A stretch of DNA of 64,000 nt from JAOUJD01 sp963811265 (GTDB lineage Bacteria > Pseudomonadota > Gammaproteobacteria > Burkholderiales > Burkholderiaceae_F): contig CAWEQS010000026.1 of assembly GCA_963811265.1 (NCBI GenBank), positions 558,001 to 622,000 on the forward strand. Direction: 5' to 3'. Below are positions 1-8,234 of this stretch, in pieces. Within the stretch, counting starts at the first letter, position 1. Each line of letters begins with the position of its first letter. Made by a program: the position numbers and the translations under genes. The notes below the pieces were generated by a model that had not been told where the DNA came from, did no database searches, and worked only from the letters and a program-made list of their open reading frames with translations.

Positions 1-378
1 GGGCGACCAGGTTCGGAACGTTCTGCGTCGTGCCCGCGATCGGGCCGGTGCGCGCGCCGGCGTAAGCGAAGTTCGTGCCGCCCAAGCGCGACGGCGTCAT
101 GCTCGCGCCGTAACGGGCGGCGAGCAGCTCGTTGACCAGCAGCCCGTTCGAGCACGCGCGGCGCGGCGTACGGAGGCGACGGCGGGCAGTAGTCCGCGGT
201 GATGCAGGCTGCAGGCGTTGCCCGTTATCGGTGGTGCTGGTCCCGAAGCACATACACCTTCGAGAACAGCGGCGGCGCGGCCGGGGTGTCGTTTGAGCTG
301 CCGCCGCAAGAGATCAGCAGCAGGGCCGCGGCGACGGCGGCGAACCACACGCGCTGTTCTCCGGATGGAGTCGAACAT
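1..378 (-). CDS. GDSL/SGNH-family hydrolase lipoprotein, 3' truncated by window edge, frameshifted
   Basis: Minus-strand gene starting at ATG 378-376 behind a GGGAGA ribosome site and running off the left edge. The first codons read MFDSIRRTARV. After a frameshift the next frame gives a lipoprotein signal (FAAVAAALLLISCGGSS, with a lipobox Cys), then SKVYV, the place where the GDSL nucleophile motif normally follows. A further shift gives CPPSPPYAA and, in yet another frame, GLLVNELLAARYG and LGGTNFAYAGARTG, which match the conserved block around the GGTN-A-GGA-TG motif of GDSL esterases and lecithinase-like lipases. Two or three indels are needed to restore one frame, so the catalytic Ser block cannot be judged. 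Family assignment rests on the NFAYAGARTG block and the lipoprotein signal. Substrate is unknown; likely outer-membrane or periplasmic esterase. Confidence 0.6.
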
Positions 379-517
379 GGATGTCTCCCTGATTGTTTGG
401 GATTGTTGGTTGGACGAGGGGCTGAATGCCGCGAAGATCATACTTCGCGCCGGCAATCAATGCCCTCGTCAACGTGCATGCGCGCGCCGCGGCGAGGCCG
501 CAGCTCGCGGAGCCACC

Positions 518-1513
518 CTAGCGAGGACGACTTCCCGCCTGGGCGCGCCGCAGCCGGTCGTGAATCGCCGTCCACTCCGGACCGCTCGGCGGCGCTGAAA
601 CCACGATGCGGTCGGCGGCGGCCTGGTCGAGCTCGTGCAGGTTCGCGTAGAGCTCCCTGGCGTACGCCACGGGGTCCTCGGGGGCGGCGATCTGCGACGG
701 CCGGCTGTGCGCGCAGCGTCTGCAGGACCACGGCCGGCGCGAGCACCGCGACGCGCAGGTGGAACAGCGCCGCCAGCCGGCTGCCGAGCCGATCGACCGG
801 CACGACCTCGAGCGGCGTGCGCGGCGCGTAGTGCCGTTCAAGTCGGCCCGGAGCGCGCGGTGCGTCGCCCCCGGCTCGGCCACGGGCACGCCCAGCACCT
901 GTTCGAGGGCGAGGCGCGTGATCGAGCCCGGGCGCAGCAGCGTGGGCTGCGCGCCGGACAGGTCGACGATGGTGGACTCGATGCCGACCGGGCAGGCGCC
1001 GCCGTCGAGGATCAGGTCCACCGCGCCGGCCGGCTTCTCGCCGAGGTCCGCGCGCACGTGCTCCGCCGTGGTCGGGCTCAGGTGGCCGAAGCGGTTCGCG
1101 CTCGGCGCCGCCAGCGCGCCGCCGAAGGCCTGCAGCAGCGCGCGCGCCCACGGATGCGCGGGGCAGCGCAGGCCGACGGTGTCCTGCCCGCCGGTGACGA
1201 CGTCGAGCGCCCGCGGGCTGCGCTTCAGCACCAGCGTCAGCGGTCCGGGCCAGAAGGCGGCCGCGAGCGCGCGCGCCGAGTCGGGCACTTCGCGCGCCCA
1301 GTCGTCGATCGCGCTCGCGTCGGCGACGTGCACGATCACCGGATGGTCCGCCGGGCGGCCCTTCGCGGCGAAGATCGCGCGCACCGCGGCTTCGTTCGTC
1401 GCGTCGGCGGCAAGCCCGTAGACGGTCTCGGTCGGCACGGCGACGAGGCCGCCCCGCTTCAGCACCTCGACGGCCTGCGCGATGCGCGCGGAGTCGACGG
1501 CCGGCGCGTCCAC
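518..1513 (-). CDS. sua5: L-threonylcarbamoyladenylate synthase (Sua5/TsaC family), frameshifted near 840 and 700
   Basis: Makes threonylcarbamoyl-AMP from Thr, bicarbonate and ATP, the first step of tRNA t6A37 synthesis. A GTG start at 1513 lies just behind the purK stop (TGA 1518-1516). The YrdC domain is clear: RGGLVAVPTETVYGLAADA, then KGRPADHPVIVHV, WPGPLTLVL, VGLRCPAHP, AAPSANRFGHLSPTTAEHV, and the GIESTIVDLSG block. The C-terminal Sua5 domain begins in a different frame (LERHYAPRTPLEVV) at about 843 and returns to the first frame near 700 (PVAYARELYANLHELDQAAADRI), ending at TAG 520-518. The long Sua5 type, not the short TsaC type, is indicated. The two compensating shifts are probably sequence errors. 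It is the promoter-distal gene of a purC-purE-purK-sua5 series. Confidence 0.85.
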   Translation of the reverse strand: MDAPAVDSARIAQAVEVLKRGGLVAVPTETVYGLAADATNEAAVRAIFAAKGRPADHPVIVHVADASAIDDWAREVPDSARALAAAFWPGPLTLVLKRSPRALDVVTGGQDTVGLRCPAHPWARALLQAFGGALAAPSANRFGHLSPTTAEHVRADLGEKPAGAVDLILDGGACPVGIESTIVDLSGAQPTLLRPGSITRLALEQVLGVPVAEPGATHRALRADLNGTTRRARRSRSCRSIGSAAGWRRCSTCASRCSRRPWSCRRCAHSRPSQIAAPEDPVAYARELYANLHELDQAAADRIVVSAPPSGPEWTAIHDRLRRAQAGSRPR

Positions 1514-1515
1514 GT

Positions 1516-2679
1516 CAGCGCGCGCCTTCGATGCCGAGGACCGTCGCGACGCGGTTGGCGCGCGCGATGGCTTCGTCGAGCGTCGGCGCCACGCACGGTC
1601 ACGTGGCCCATCTTGCGGCCGCGCCGCGCCTCGCGTCTTGCCGTACAGGTGCAGCTTCGCGCCCGGCACGGCCACGACCGACGACCAGTCGGGCTCGCGC
1701 CGCGTCGCGCCGTCGTACCAGGCGTCGCCGAGGATGTTCAGCATCACCGACGGCATCGCCTGCGTGGTGTCGCCCAGCGGCAGGCCCGCCATCACGCGCG
1801 CCTGCTGCTCGAACTGGCTGGTGACGCAGGCGTCGATCGTGTAGTGGCCGGAGTTGTGCGGGCGCGGCGCGATCTCGTTCACCAGCAGCCGGCCGTCGGC
1901 GAGCACGAAGAACTCGACGCACAGCACGCCGACGTAGTTCATGCGCTCGGCGATCGTCACGGCGGCCGCGCGCGCGCGTCGCGCGAGGCGCGTCCTCGAT
2001 GCGCGCCGGAACGATCGACACCGCGAGGATGCCGCCGCGGTGCTCGTTCTCGGCGACCGGGAACGTGGCCGTGGCGCCGTCGCGGCCGCGGCACACGACG
2101 ACCGACACTTCGAGCTGCAGCGCCAGGCGCTGCTCGAGCACGCAGGCCACGCGGCCCATGCGCTCCCAGGCGGCGCGCGCGGCGTCGACGGTAGCCACCC
2201 GTTCCTGTCCCTTGCCGTCGTAGCCGAGGCGCGCGGACTTCAGGATGCCGGGCAGCAGCGCCGGGTCGAGCGCATCGAAGTCCTCCGGCGCGCTCGATCA
2301 CCGCGTGCGGCGCGACGTCGATGCCGCACGAGGCGACGAAGCGCTTCTCGGCGATCCGGTCCTGCGCGATCGCGACGCTCGCGGCTTCCGGGCTGACGTT
2401 GCAGTGCTCGGCGAGGAACTCGAGCGCCGCGGCCGGGACGTTCTCGAATTCGGTCGTCGCGGCGCGGCAGCGCGCGGCGAGTTCCGCCAGCCCGGTCCGG
2501 TCGAGGTAGTCGCGCGCGATGTGATCGTCGGCCACCGCGCCCGCCGGGCTGTCCGATCCGGGATCGAGCACGCAGACCTTGTAGCCGAGCGACTGCGCGG
2601 CCATGCAGAACATGCGGCCCAGCTGCCCGCCGCCGAGCAGTCCGAGCCAGGAACCGGGAGGAATCGCCGCGCCGCCCAT
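1516..2679 (-). CDS. purK: N5-carboxyaminoimidazole ribonucleotide synthase PurK, multiply frameshifted
   Basis: ATP-grasp enzyme that carboxylates aminoimidazole ribonucleotide to N5-CAIR in purine synthesis, feeding PurE next door. Start ATG 2679 lies 18 bp after the purE stop. Residues 9-20 contain the LGLLGGGQLGRMF nucleotide-fold start, followed by VCVLDPGSDSPAG and TTEFENVP in one frame. Near 2290 reading moves to another frame (MATVDAARAAWERMG, FPVAENEHRGGILAVSIVPA). Near 1975 it moves again (MNYVGVLCVEFFVLADGRLL, NEIAPRPHNSGHYTIDAC, KLHLYGKT). Finally, after about 1640, GRKMGHVTV and TLDEAIARANRVATVLGIEG lie in two further frames before TGA at 1518. All domains are present in order, so at least four indels, probably errors, interrupt a normal gene. 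Confidence 0.85.
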
Positions 2680-2696
2680 GCCGCGCCCCTGTGCGC

Positions 2697-3158
2697 TCAG
2701 AGCGGCAACGTCATGTTGCGCGCCTTCTCCGTCTGCGTGGCGCGGAACTGGGCGAGCTTCATCGCGAGGTCGGCGTCGCCGGTCGCGAGCATCGCGATCG
2801 CGAAGAGCGCCGCGTTCGAGGCGCCGGCCTCGCCGATGGCGAAGGTCGCCACCGGGACGCCGCGCGGCATCTGCACGATCGACAGCAGCGAATCCTCGCC
2901 GCGCAGGTACTTGGACGGGATCGGCACGCCGAGCACCGGAATGACGGTCTTGGACGCCAGCATGCCCGGCAGGTGCGCCGCGCCGCCGGCGCCGGCGATG
3001 ATGGCCTCGAGGCCGCGCTCGCGCGCGCTCTCGGCATACGCGAACATCTCGTCCGGCATGCGGTGCGCCGACAGCACCTTCGCCTCGAAGGAGACGCCGA
3101 ACTCCTTCAGGATCGTGCAGGCGTGCTGCATCACGTCCCAGTCGGAGTTGGAGCCCAT
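2697..3158 (-). CDS. purE: N5-carboxyaminoimidazole ribonucleotide mutase PurE (5' end probably frameshifted)
   Basis: Converts N5-CAIR to CAIR, the product passed to PurC. The open frame begins with MGSNSDWDVMQHACTILKEF, the phosphate-binding motif of class I PurE, and includes LSAHRMPDEMFAYAESARER and GAGGAAHLPGMLASKT. PurE normally has about ten residues before this motif (a strand ending IGVVMGSNSD). Those residues (ASIGVV) are encoded directly upstream, but the only plausible start, ATG 3198 (MTISQRFGV), lies in another frame. I therefore infer an indel between 3198 and 3158 and a true start at 3198. The gene sits between purC and purK, an order usual for betaproteobacteria. Confidence 0.9.
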   Translation of the reverse strand: MGSNSDWDVMQHACTILKEFGVSFEAKVLSAHRMPDEMFAYAESARERGLEAIIAGAGGAAHLPGMLASKTVIPVLGVPIPSKYLRGEDSLLSIVQMPRGVPVATFAIGEAGASNAALFAIAMLATGDADLAMKLAQFRATQTEKARNMTLPL

Positions 3159-4090
3159 GACGACGCCGATCGACGCCGAACCGCTGCGAGATGGTCATGT
3201 CGCAGTTCCTTGCCGGTGATCCGGCGCAGCGCCTCGCGGTACTTGGCGGCGGTCTTCTCGATCACGTCGGCGGGCAGCGCCGGCGGCGGCGGCGCCTTGT
3301 CCCACGGCTGCCTCTCGAGCCAGTCGCGGACGAACTGCTTGTCGAACGACGGCGGCGACTGGCCCACCGAGTATTCGTCGGCCGGCCAGAAGCGCGACGA
3401 GTCGGCCGTGAGGACCTCGTCCATCAGGTGCAGGTTGCCGTCCTTGTCGAGCCCGAATTCGAACTTGGTGTCGGCGATGATGATGCCGCGCGTGGCCGCG
3501 TACTCGGCCGCGGCCCGGTAGAGCGCGAGGCTCACGCTGCTGATCCGGAAGGCCAGCTCGGCGCCGACGATCTGCTTCATCCGGTCGAAGCTGATGTTCT
3601 CGTCGTGCGTGCCGAGCTCGGCCTTGTTCGCGGGAGTGAAGAGCGGCTCCGGCAGCTTGCTCGCCATCTGCAGCCCGCGCGGCAGCTCGATGCCGCACAC
3701 CTCGCCGGTGCGCTGGTAGTCCTTCCAGCCGGAGCCGATCAGGTAGCCGCGCACGACGGCCTCGACGGGAATCGGCTTCAGCCGCATCGCGACCACCGCG
3801 CGACCGCGCACCTGGTCGACCTCGTCCGGCGCCACCACGCTCTCGGGAGCGATGCCGGTCAGGTGATTGCCGATCACGTCCTGGAGCTTCTCGAACCAGA
3901 AGTTCGACATCGCGTTGAGCACGCGGCCCTTGTCCGGGATCGGCTGGCTCATCACCACGTCGAAGGCGGACAGCCGGTCGGTCGTGACGATCAGCAGCTT
4001 GTCGTCGCCGACCGCGTAGCTGTCGCGCACCTTGCCGCGGTACACGAACGGCAGCGATCGGATCGTCGTCTTGTAGAGGCCCGCTGCCAT
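3131..4090 (-). CDS. purC: Phosphoribosylaminoimidazole-succinocarboxamide synthase (SAICAR synthase)
   Basis: Joins CAIR and aspartate with ATP to form SAICAR in purine synthesis. The 319-residue open frame opens MAAGLYKTTIRSLPFVYRGK and carries the conserved KVRDSYAVGDDKLLIVTTDR block, RLKPIPVEAVVRGYLIGSGW, and DTKFEFGLDKDGNLHLMDEV with SRFWPADEY near the C terminus. The tail after ITGKELR (from about 3195) reads into purE and looks out of frame: an ATGA-type stop/start junction with purE at 3198 would be expected, so the real stop is probably close to 3195 and an indel extends the frame by about 20 codons. Start ATG 4090 lies 66 bp below the dgkA stop. Confidence 0.93.
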   Translation of the reverse strand: MAAGLYKTTIRSLPFVYRGKVRDSYAVGDDKLLIVTTDRLSAFDVVMSQPIPDKGRVLNAMSNFWFEKLQDVIGNHLTGIAPESVVAPDEVDQVRGRAVVAMRLKPIPVEAVVRGYLIGSGWKDYQRTGEVCGIELPRGLQMASKLPEPLFTPANKAELGTHDENISFDRMKQIVGAELAFRISSVSLALYRAAAEYAATRGIIIADTKFEFGLDKDGNLHLMDEVLTADSSRFWPADEYSVGQSPPSFDKQFVRDWLERQPWDKAPPPPALPADVIEKTAAKYREALRRITGKELRHDHLAAVRRRSASSWAPTPTGT

Positions 4091-4156
4091 CGTTCCCTCG
4101 CCCTTCGTTCCGGCTCGTCCGTGAAGCCCGCGATTTTACGGCAGCGCAGCCCTCGC

Positions 4157-4564
4157 TCAGAGGTAGTGCGACCCGAGGATGGTGACCCAGGTCATGCCGG
4201 CGATCAGCAGCACGATCGTCACCGCCGCGCTGCCGTAGTCCTTGGCGCGCTTGCCGAGCGGGTCGATCCGGACGCTGTCGCGGTCGACCGCCACCTCGAT
4301 CGCCGTGTTCAGCAGTTCGACGAGCAGCACCAGCAGCAGCGAGCCGATCAGCAGCACCTTCTCCACGGCGGCCAGCGGCAACAGGATCGCCACCGGCGCC
4401 ATCACGGCGGCGAGCAGCAGTTCCTGCCGGAAGGCGGCCTCGTGCCGCCACGCCGCGGCGAAGCCGTCGATCGAATAGCGCGTGGCGTTCATCAGCCGGC
4501 GCAGCCCGCGCTTGCCCTTCAGCGCGGTGCTGTCGCCCGGCTCGGAATCGTGGGCGTCTGGCAT
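4157..4564 (-). CDS. dgkA: Diacylglycerol kinase DgkA
   Basis: Small inner-membrane kinase that phosphorylates diacylglycerol to phosphatidic acid, recycling lipid released during envelope glycan synthesis. The 135-residue protein has an N-terminal cytoplasmic segment (GKRGLRRLMNATRYSIDGF), three hydrophobic helices (residues about 47-65, 69-90 and 113-133), and the signature ELLNTAIEVAVDR at the end of helix 2, which holds the catalytic and Mg-binding acidic residues. It is slightly longer at the N terminus than E. coli DgkA. It is divergent from the M14 peptidase gene (61 bp apart) and first in the minus-strand series leading to purC. Confidence 0.95.
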   Translation of the reverse strand: MPDAHDSEPGDSTALKGKRGLRRLMNATRYSIDGFAAAWRHEAAFRQELLLAAVMAPVAILLPLAAVEKVLLIGSLLLVLLVELLNTAIEVAVDRDSVRIDPLGKRAKDYGSAAVTIVLLIAGMTWVTILGSHYL

Positions 4565-4624
4565 GCACAGGATGATACGAGGGCGCGGCTATGATCGCGC
4601 CCTCTCTTCGAGGCCCGTGACGCC

Positions 4625-6313
4625 ATGCCCGCCATCGACTACTCCCGCTTCTACCGTTACGACGAGCTGATGGCGCTGCTGCGCGGCTTCGCCGCCGAAC
4701 ACCCCGGCTACGTCGCGGTCGAGTCGATCGGGCGCAGCCACGAAGGCCGCGACATTCCGCTCGTGACGCTGACGAACGGCGCGACCGGCGCGGCGCAGGA
4801 CAAGCCCGCGTACTGGATCGACGGCAACATCCACTCGGTCGAGCTGACCGCGTCGACCGCGTGCCTGTACTTCCTCGACTGGATGCTGAAGGGCAAGGCG
4901 AGCGACGCCGACATCCAGCGCGCGCTCGACACGCGCGCGTTCTACATCTGCCCCCGCATCAACCCGGACGGCGCCGAGTGGGCGCTGGCGGACCAGCCGA
5001 AGTACGTGCGCTCGTCGACGCGCCGCTATCCGTTCGACGAGGAGCCGGTCGAAGGACTCGTGACCGAAGACGTCGATGGCGACGGCCGCATCCTGCAGAT
5101 GCGGATCGCGGATCCCAACGGGCCGTGGAAGAAGCATCCGAAGCAGCCGCAGCTGCTCGTGCGGCGCGACCCGCTCGATCCGCCGGGCGGCGACTACTTC
5201 CGCGTGCTGCCCGAGGGCCGGGTCGAGAACTACGACGGCGTGTCGATCCGCGTGACCGGATCGGCGCAGGGCCTGGACCTGAACCGCAACTTCCCGTCGA
5301 ACTGGCGGCAGGAGCACGAGCAGCTGGGCGCGGGTCCGTATCCGACCTCCGAGCCGGAAGTACGTGCGGTGGTCGACTTCATCGCGAAGCATCCGAACAT
5401 CGGCGGCGGGACCAGCCTGCACACGTTCTCGGGCGTGCTGCTGCGGCCGTTCGGCCACCTGCCGGACGACAAGATGCCGGCCGAGGACCTGTGGACGTAC
5501 CAGAAGCTCGGCAAGACCGGCGAGCAACTCACCGGCTATCCCGCGATCTCGATCTGGCACGAGTTCCAGTACTACCCCGGCGAGTACATCACCGGCGCAT
5601 TCGACTGGATCTACGAGCACCTCGGCATGTTCATGTGGACCATCGAGATCTGGAACCCGAAGAAGGAAGCGGGGATCGACAACGACGAGTGGATCCACTG
5701 GTTCCGCGACCATCCGGTCGAGGACGACCTGAAGATGTACGACTGGGCGCAGCGCGTCGCGCCGGGCGAAGGCCACGTCGAGTGGAAGCCGTTCGACCAT
5801 CCGCAGCTTGGCCGCGTCGAGATCGGCGGCTGGAACCGGTTCGCCGTGTTCAGCAACCCGCCACCGGCCCTGCGCGAGAAGGAAGTCGCGCGCTTCCCGA
5901 AGTGGCTGCTGTCGCTCGCGCTGGTCTCGCCGAGGCTCGAACTGCGCGCGGCGGAGGTCACGCGGGCCGGCGCCGACACGTGGCGCGTGCGGCTCGTCGT
6001 GCAGAACAGCGGCTGGCTGCCGAGCTACGTGAGCAAGATGGCGGTGAAGCACAAGGTGGTGCGCGGCGTCCTCGCGGAGATCTCGCTGCCCCCGGGCGCG
6101 GCACTCGTGAACGGCAAGCCGCGCGAGGAACTCGGCGAACTCGAAGGCTGGGCCTACATGCACACCGGCGTGTCGTTCTGGCCGAACCGCACGCCGACCG
6201 GCGACCGCGCGCACGTCGACTGGATCGTGCGCGCGCCGGCCGGGACCGAGGTCGGGCTGGCGGCGTGGCACGACCGCGCCGGGCGCGTCGAAGCCCGCGT
6301 GACGCTGGGCTAG
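4625..6313 (+). CDS. M14-family zinc carboxypeptidase
   Basis: Metallocarboxypeptidase of the carboxypeptidase A family. The zinc ligands are visible as GNIHSVE (H-x-x-E, about residue 62) and SLHTFSG (about 264). The substrate-binding Asn-Arg pair is in LDLNRNFPSNW (about 221) and the general-base Glu in FMWTIEIWNP (about 340). Residues after about 430 form an extra C-terminal domain of unknown role. There is no obvious signal peptide: the protein starts MPAIDYSRFYRYDELMALL, so it may be cytoplasmic. Similar long M14 proteins occur in bacteria as predicted peptidases of unknown substrate. It is divergent from dgkA and convergent with the zinc-ribbon gene. Confidence 0.9.
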   Translation: MPAIDYSRFYRYDELMALLRGFAAEHPGYVAVESIGRSHEGRDIPLVTLTNGATGAAQDKPAYWIDGNIHSVELTASTACLYFLDWMLKGKASDADIQRALDTRAFYICPRINPDGAEWALADQPKYVRSSTRRYPFDEEPVEGLVTEDVDGDGRILQMRIADPNGPWKKHPKQPQLLVRRDPLDPPGGDYFRVLPEGRVENYDGVSIRVTGSAQGLDLNRNFPSNWRQEHEQLGAGPYPTSEPEVRAVVDFIAKHPNIGGGTSLHTFSGVLLRPFGHLPDDKMPAEDLWTYQKLGKTGEQLTGYPAISIWHEFQYYPGEYITGAFDWIYEHLGMFMWTIEIWNPKKEAGIDNDEWIHWFRDHPVEDDLKMYDWAQRVAPGEGHVEWKPFDHPQLGRVEIGGWNRFAVFSNPPPALREKEVARFPKWLLSLALVSPRLELRAAEVTRAGADTWRVRLVVQNSGWLPSYVSKMAVKHKVVRGVLAEISLPPGAALVNGKPREELGELEGWAYMHTGVSFWPNRTPTGDRAHVDWIVRAPAGTEVGLAAWHDRAGRVEARVTLG

Positions 6314-6785
6314 GCGGAGCGGCGATCGCCGCCGCCTTGAACGCGTGCGCCAATGCTGCCGGCGTGCGGCTGCGGACCTCCTTCAAGGAGTGCAGTTGCT
6401 CGTGACCACAGCGCGCGCATCGATGCACCGGCATCGTGAGCTCGACGTCAAAGGGCGCGAGTTGGGGCATCTGCACATCGATGTGGAAGGTCCGCTGCGC
6501 GTCGGCGGCGTCTGCCAGCTTGTCGCCGCAAGACGCACAGTAGTACTGCTTGAGCAGCATGCCCTTCGCGGTACTCGCGGGCAGTTTCATCTCGTCGCCT
6601 TCGACCAGTTGATCGACGAGCAGCAGAGGGAAATCGGGATTGGGAAACAGCCGATGCCCGTTCGGGCACTCGAGTACCGGCAGGTGATGGACCTTGAGCG
6701 CGAGCGGTCCCTCCTGACCGCTGATCTCCGGAAGCGTGCCCGGCTGGACTGCGCCCTTGCAAATCGGACATGATGATTTCGCCAT
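6310..6785 (-). CDS. Zinc-ribbon protein with four CxxC-type motifs (3' end uncertain)
   Basis: I do not recognise a named family. Start ATG 6785 is preceded by GGGAGGGAGA at good spacing. The protein begins MAKSSCPICKG and shows CPNGH, an acidic LLLVDQLVEGDE stretch, CASCGDKL and VHRCARCGHEQ, a pattern of paired Cys expected to bind zinc; similar arrangements are seen in YgiT-like antitoxin N-domains and in uncharacterised CXXC proteins. The frame stays open to 5958, 355 bp inside the convergent M14 gene, with low-complexity Arg/Ala/Pro translation. I therefore place the likely end at an out-of-frame TAG (6312-6310) and suspect an indel just upstream. No toxin partner is adjacent. Confidence 0.5.
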
Positions 6786-6958
6786 CGCGAGTCTCCCTCC
6801 CGTGGATGAGGGAATCATCCGCGCACGCCGCCGAGTGTCGATCATGAATTACACCTAAGCAGTCCGCCGGCCCGCCAACGGCTTGCGGCGCCGCCGCATG
6901 CACGGCGCGAGTTGCGCTGCCTATACTGCTCTGCATAACGACACGACACGGAGACAAG

Positions 6959-7923
6959 ATGGACCGGCGCACTCTTTTGGCCGCGGCGGGCGCTGCGGCG
7001 TTCTTCCCCACGCGATCGTCCGCGCGCAGGCCTTCCCGTCGCGCCCGATCTCGATCTACGTCGCCTTCCCCGCCGGCGGGCCGACCGACCAGTTCTTCCG
7101 CGCGATCGCGGAGTCTGCTTCGAAGATCCTGGGCCAGTCGGTCATCGTCGAGAACAAGCCGGGCGGCGGCGGCACGCTGGCGCCGATCTCCATGAAGAAC
7201 CAGAAGCCCGACGGCTACGTCGTGGCGCAGATGCCGCTCGGCGTCTTCCGCGTCCCGCACATGCAGAAGAATCCGCAGTTCGATCCGATCAAGGACTTCA
7301 CCTACATCATCAACCTGACCGGCTACACGTTCGGCCTCGCCGTTCCGGCGAACGCGCCGTGGAAGACGATCAAGGACTTCGTCGAGGACGCGAAGCGCAA
7401 TCCCGGCAAGATCGACTACGGCTCGACCGGCACCGGGACCACGCCGCACATCGTGATGGAGGAGTTCGCGCAGAAGGCCGGCATCAAGCTGACGCACGTG
7501 CCTTACAAGGGCAGCGCCGACCTGATGGCGTCGATCCTCGGCGGCCACATCCAGTCCGCGAGCGATTCCACCGGATGGGCGCCGCACGTGGAGTCGGGCA
7601 AGCTGCGGCTGCTCGCGACGTTCGGCCCGAAGCGCACCAAGCGCTGGCCCGACGTGCCGACGCTGACCGAACTCGGTTACGACACGGTATCCGAATCGCC
7701 GTTCGGGCTCGCCGGCCCGGCGGGCATGGATCCCGCGGTCGTGCGCACGCTGCACGACGCGTTCAAGAAGGCGCTCGAGGAGCCGAAGATCACGGCCCTG
7801 CTCGACCGCTTCGACCAGCCGATGGTCTACATGAGCGCCGAGGACTACACGAAGTTCGCCCGGCAGACCTACGAAGCGGAGAAGGTGACCGTCGAGAGGT
7901 TGGGGCTCAAGGGGACGATGTAA
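6959..7923 (+). CDS. Bug/TctC-family tripartite tricarboxylate transporter substrate-binding protein, frameshifted signal peptide
   Basis: Periplasmic receptor of the Bug family, abundant in Burkholderiales, binding carboxylates or related small solutes. ATG 6959 after GGAGACAAG starts MDRRTLLAAAGAAAFFP, a twin-Arg-type signal; the mature protein continues in another frame as VRAQAFPSRPISIYVAFPAG, so an indel lies near 7000-7030. The family signatures are present: GGPTDQFFRAIA, NKPGGGGTLA, DYGSTGTGTTPHI, LTHVPYKGSADLMASILGGH, and the C-terminal AEDYTKFARQTYEAEKVTV. No TctA/TctB membrane genes are nearby, so it is an orphan receptor, as is common for this family. Confidence 0.88.
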
Positions 7924-7931
7924 TCGTTGCA

Positions 7932-8171
7932 GTGCCGCGGCAGGCGGGGCGCGGCGGGCGCGACTTCCGGGGCGGCGAGCAGCGGAGGCCCGAGGTCGGC
8001 GCGCGCCAGCGCGCTTCGTGTCTGACTTGCCGCGGCATGTCTGAGCGGAGTTCGCGCAGCGAACGCAGCGAGTCCCGCGGCACGACCTCGGGCTGAGCAG
8101 CGCAGCGGAGTCGGCGCGAACGCGCCGACCGCCCCGGAGGAGCGCCCGCCGCGCCCCGCCTGCCGCGGCAC
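7932..8171. repeat. 240-bp nested inverted-repeat element in the convergent bug/fba intergenic region
   Basis: The 311-bp gene-free stretch 7924-8234 is almost filled by this element. Its ends, 7932-7961 and 8142-8171, are perfect 30-base inverted copies (the left arm starts GTGCCGCGGCAGGCGGGG). Inside are further inverted pairs: 7988-7998 with 8083-8093 (11 bp), a short hairpin at 8050-8064, and a perfect 9-bp stem at 8110-8129 with an AA loop. The whole could fold into one branched cruciform or RNA. No protein is encoded. It may be a miniature inverted-repeat element, a large bidirectional transcription stop, or a genome-dispersed palindromic repeat. Confidence 0.75.
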
Positions 8172-8198
8172 GACGCGCGAGCGACGCTCAGTGCATGA

Positions 8199-8219
8199 GC
8201 GACCGGCGAAGCCGGTCGC
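8199..8219. terminator. Perfect 9-bp hairpin after the fba 3' end
   Basis: GCGACCGGC and GCCGGTCGC flank a GAA loop. It lies 16 bp downstream of the fba stop on the minus strand and between the repeat element and fba. There is no clear T tract, so termination is inferred only from stem strength and position between convergent genes. Confidence 0.4.
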
Positions 8220-8234
8220 GTACACGAGCGAGGC

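Noticed and set aside
4861..6405. 514-residue frame inside the M14 gene
   Set aside because: Out-of-frame shadow of the peptidase, whose catalytic residues are intact in the other frame.
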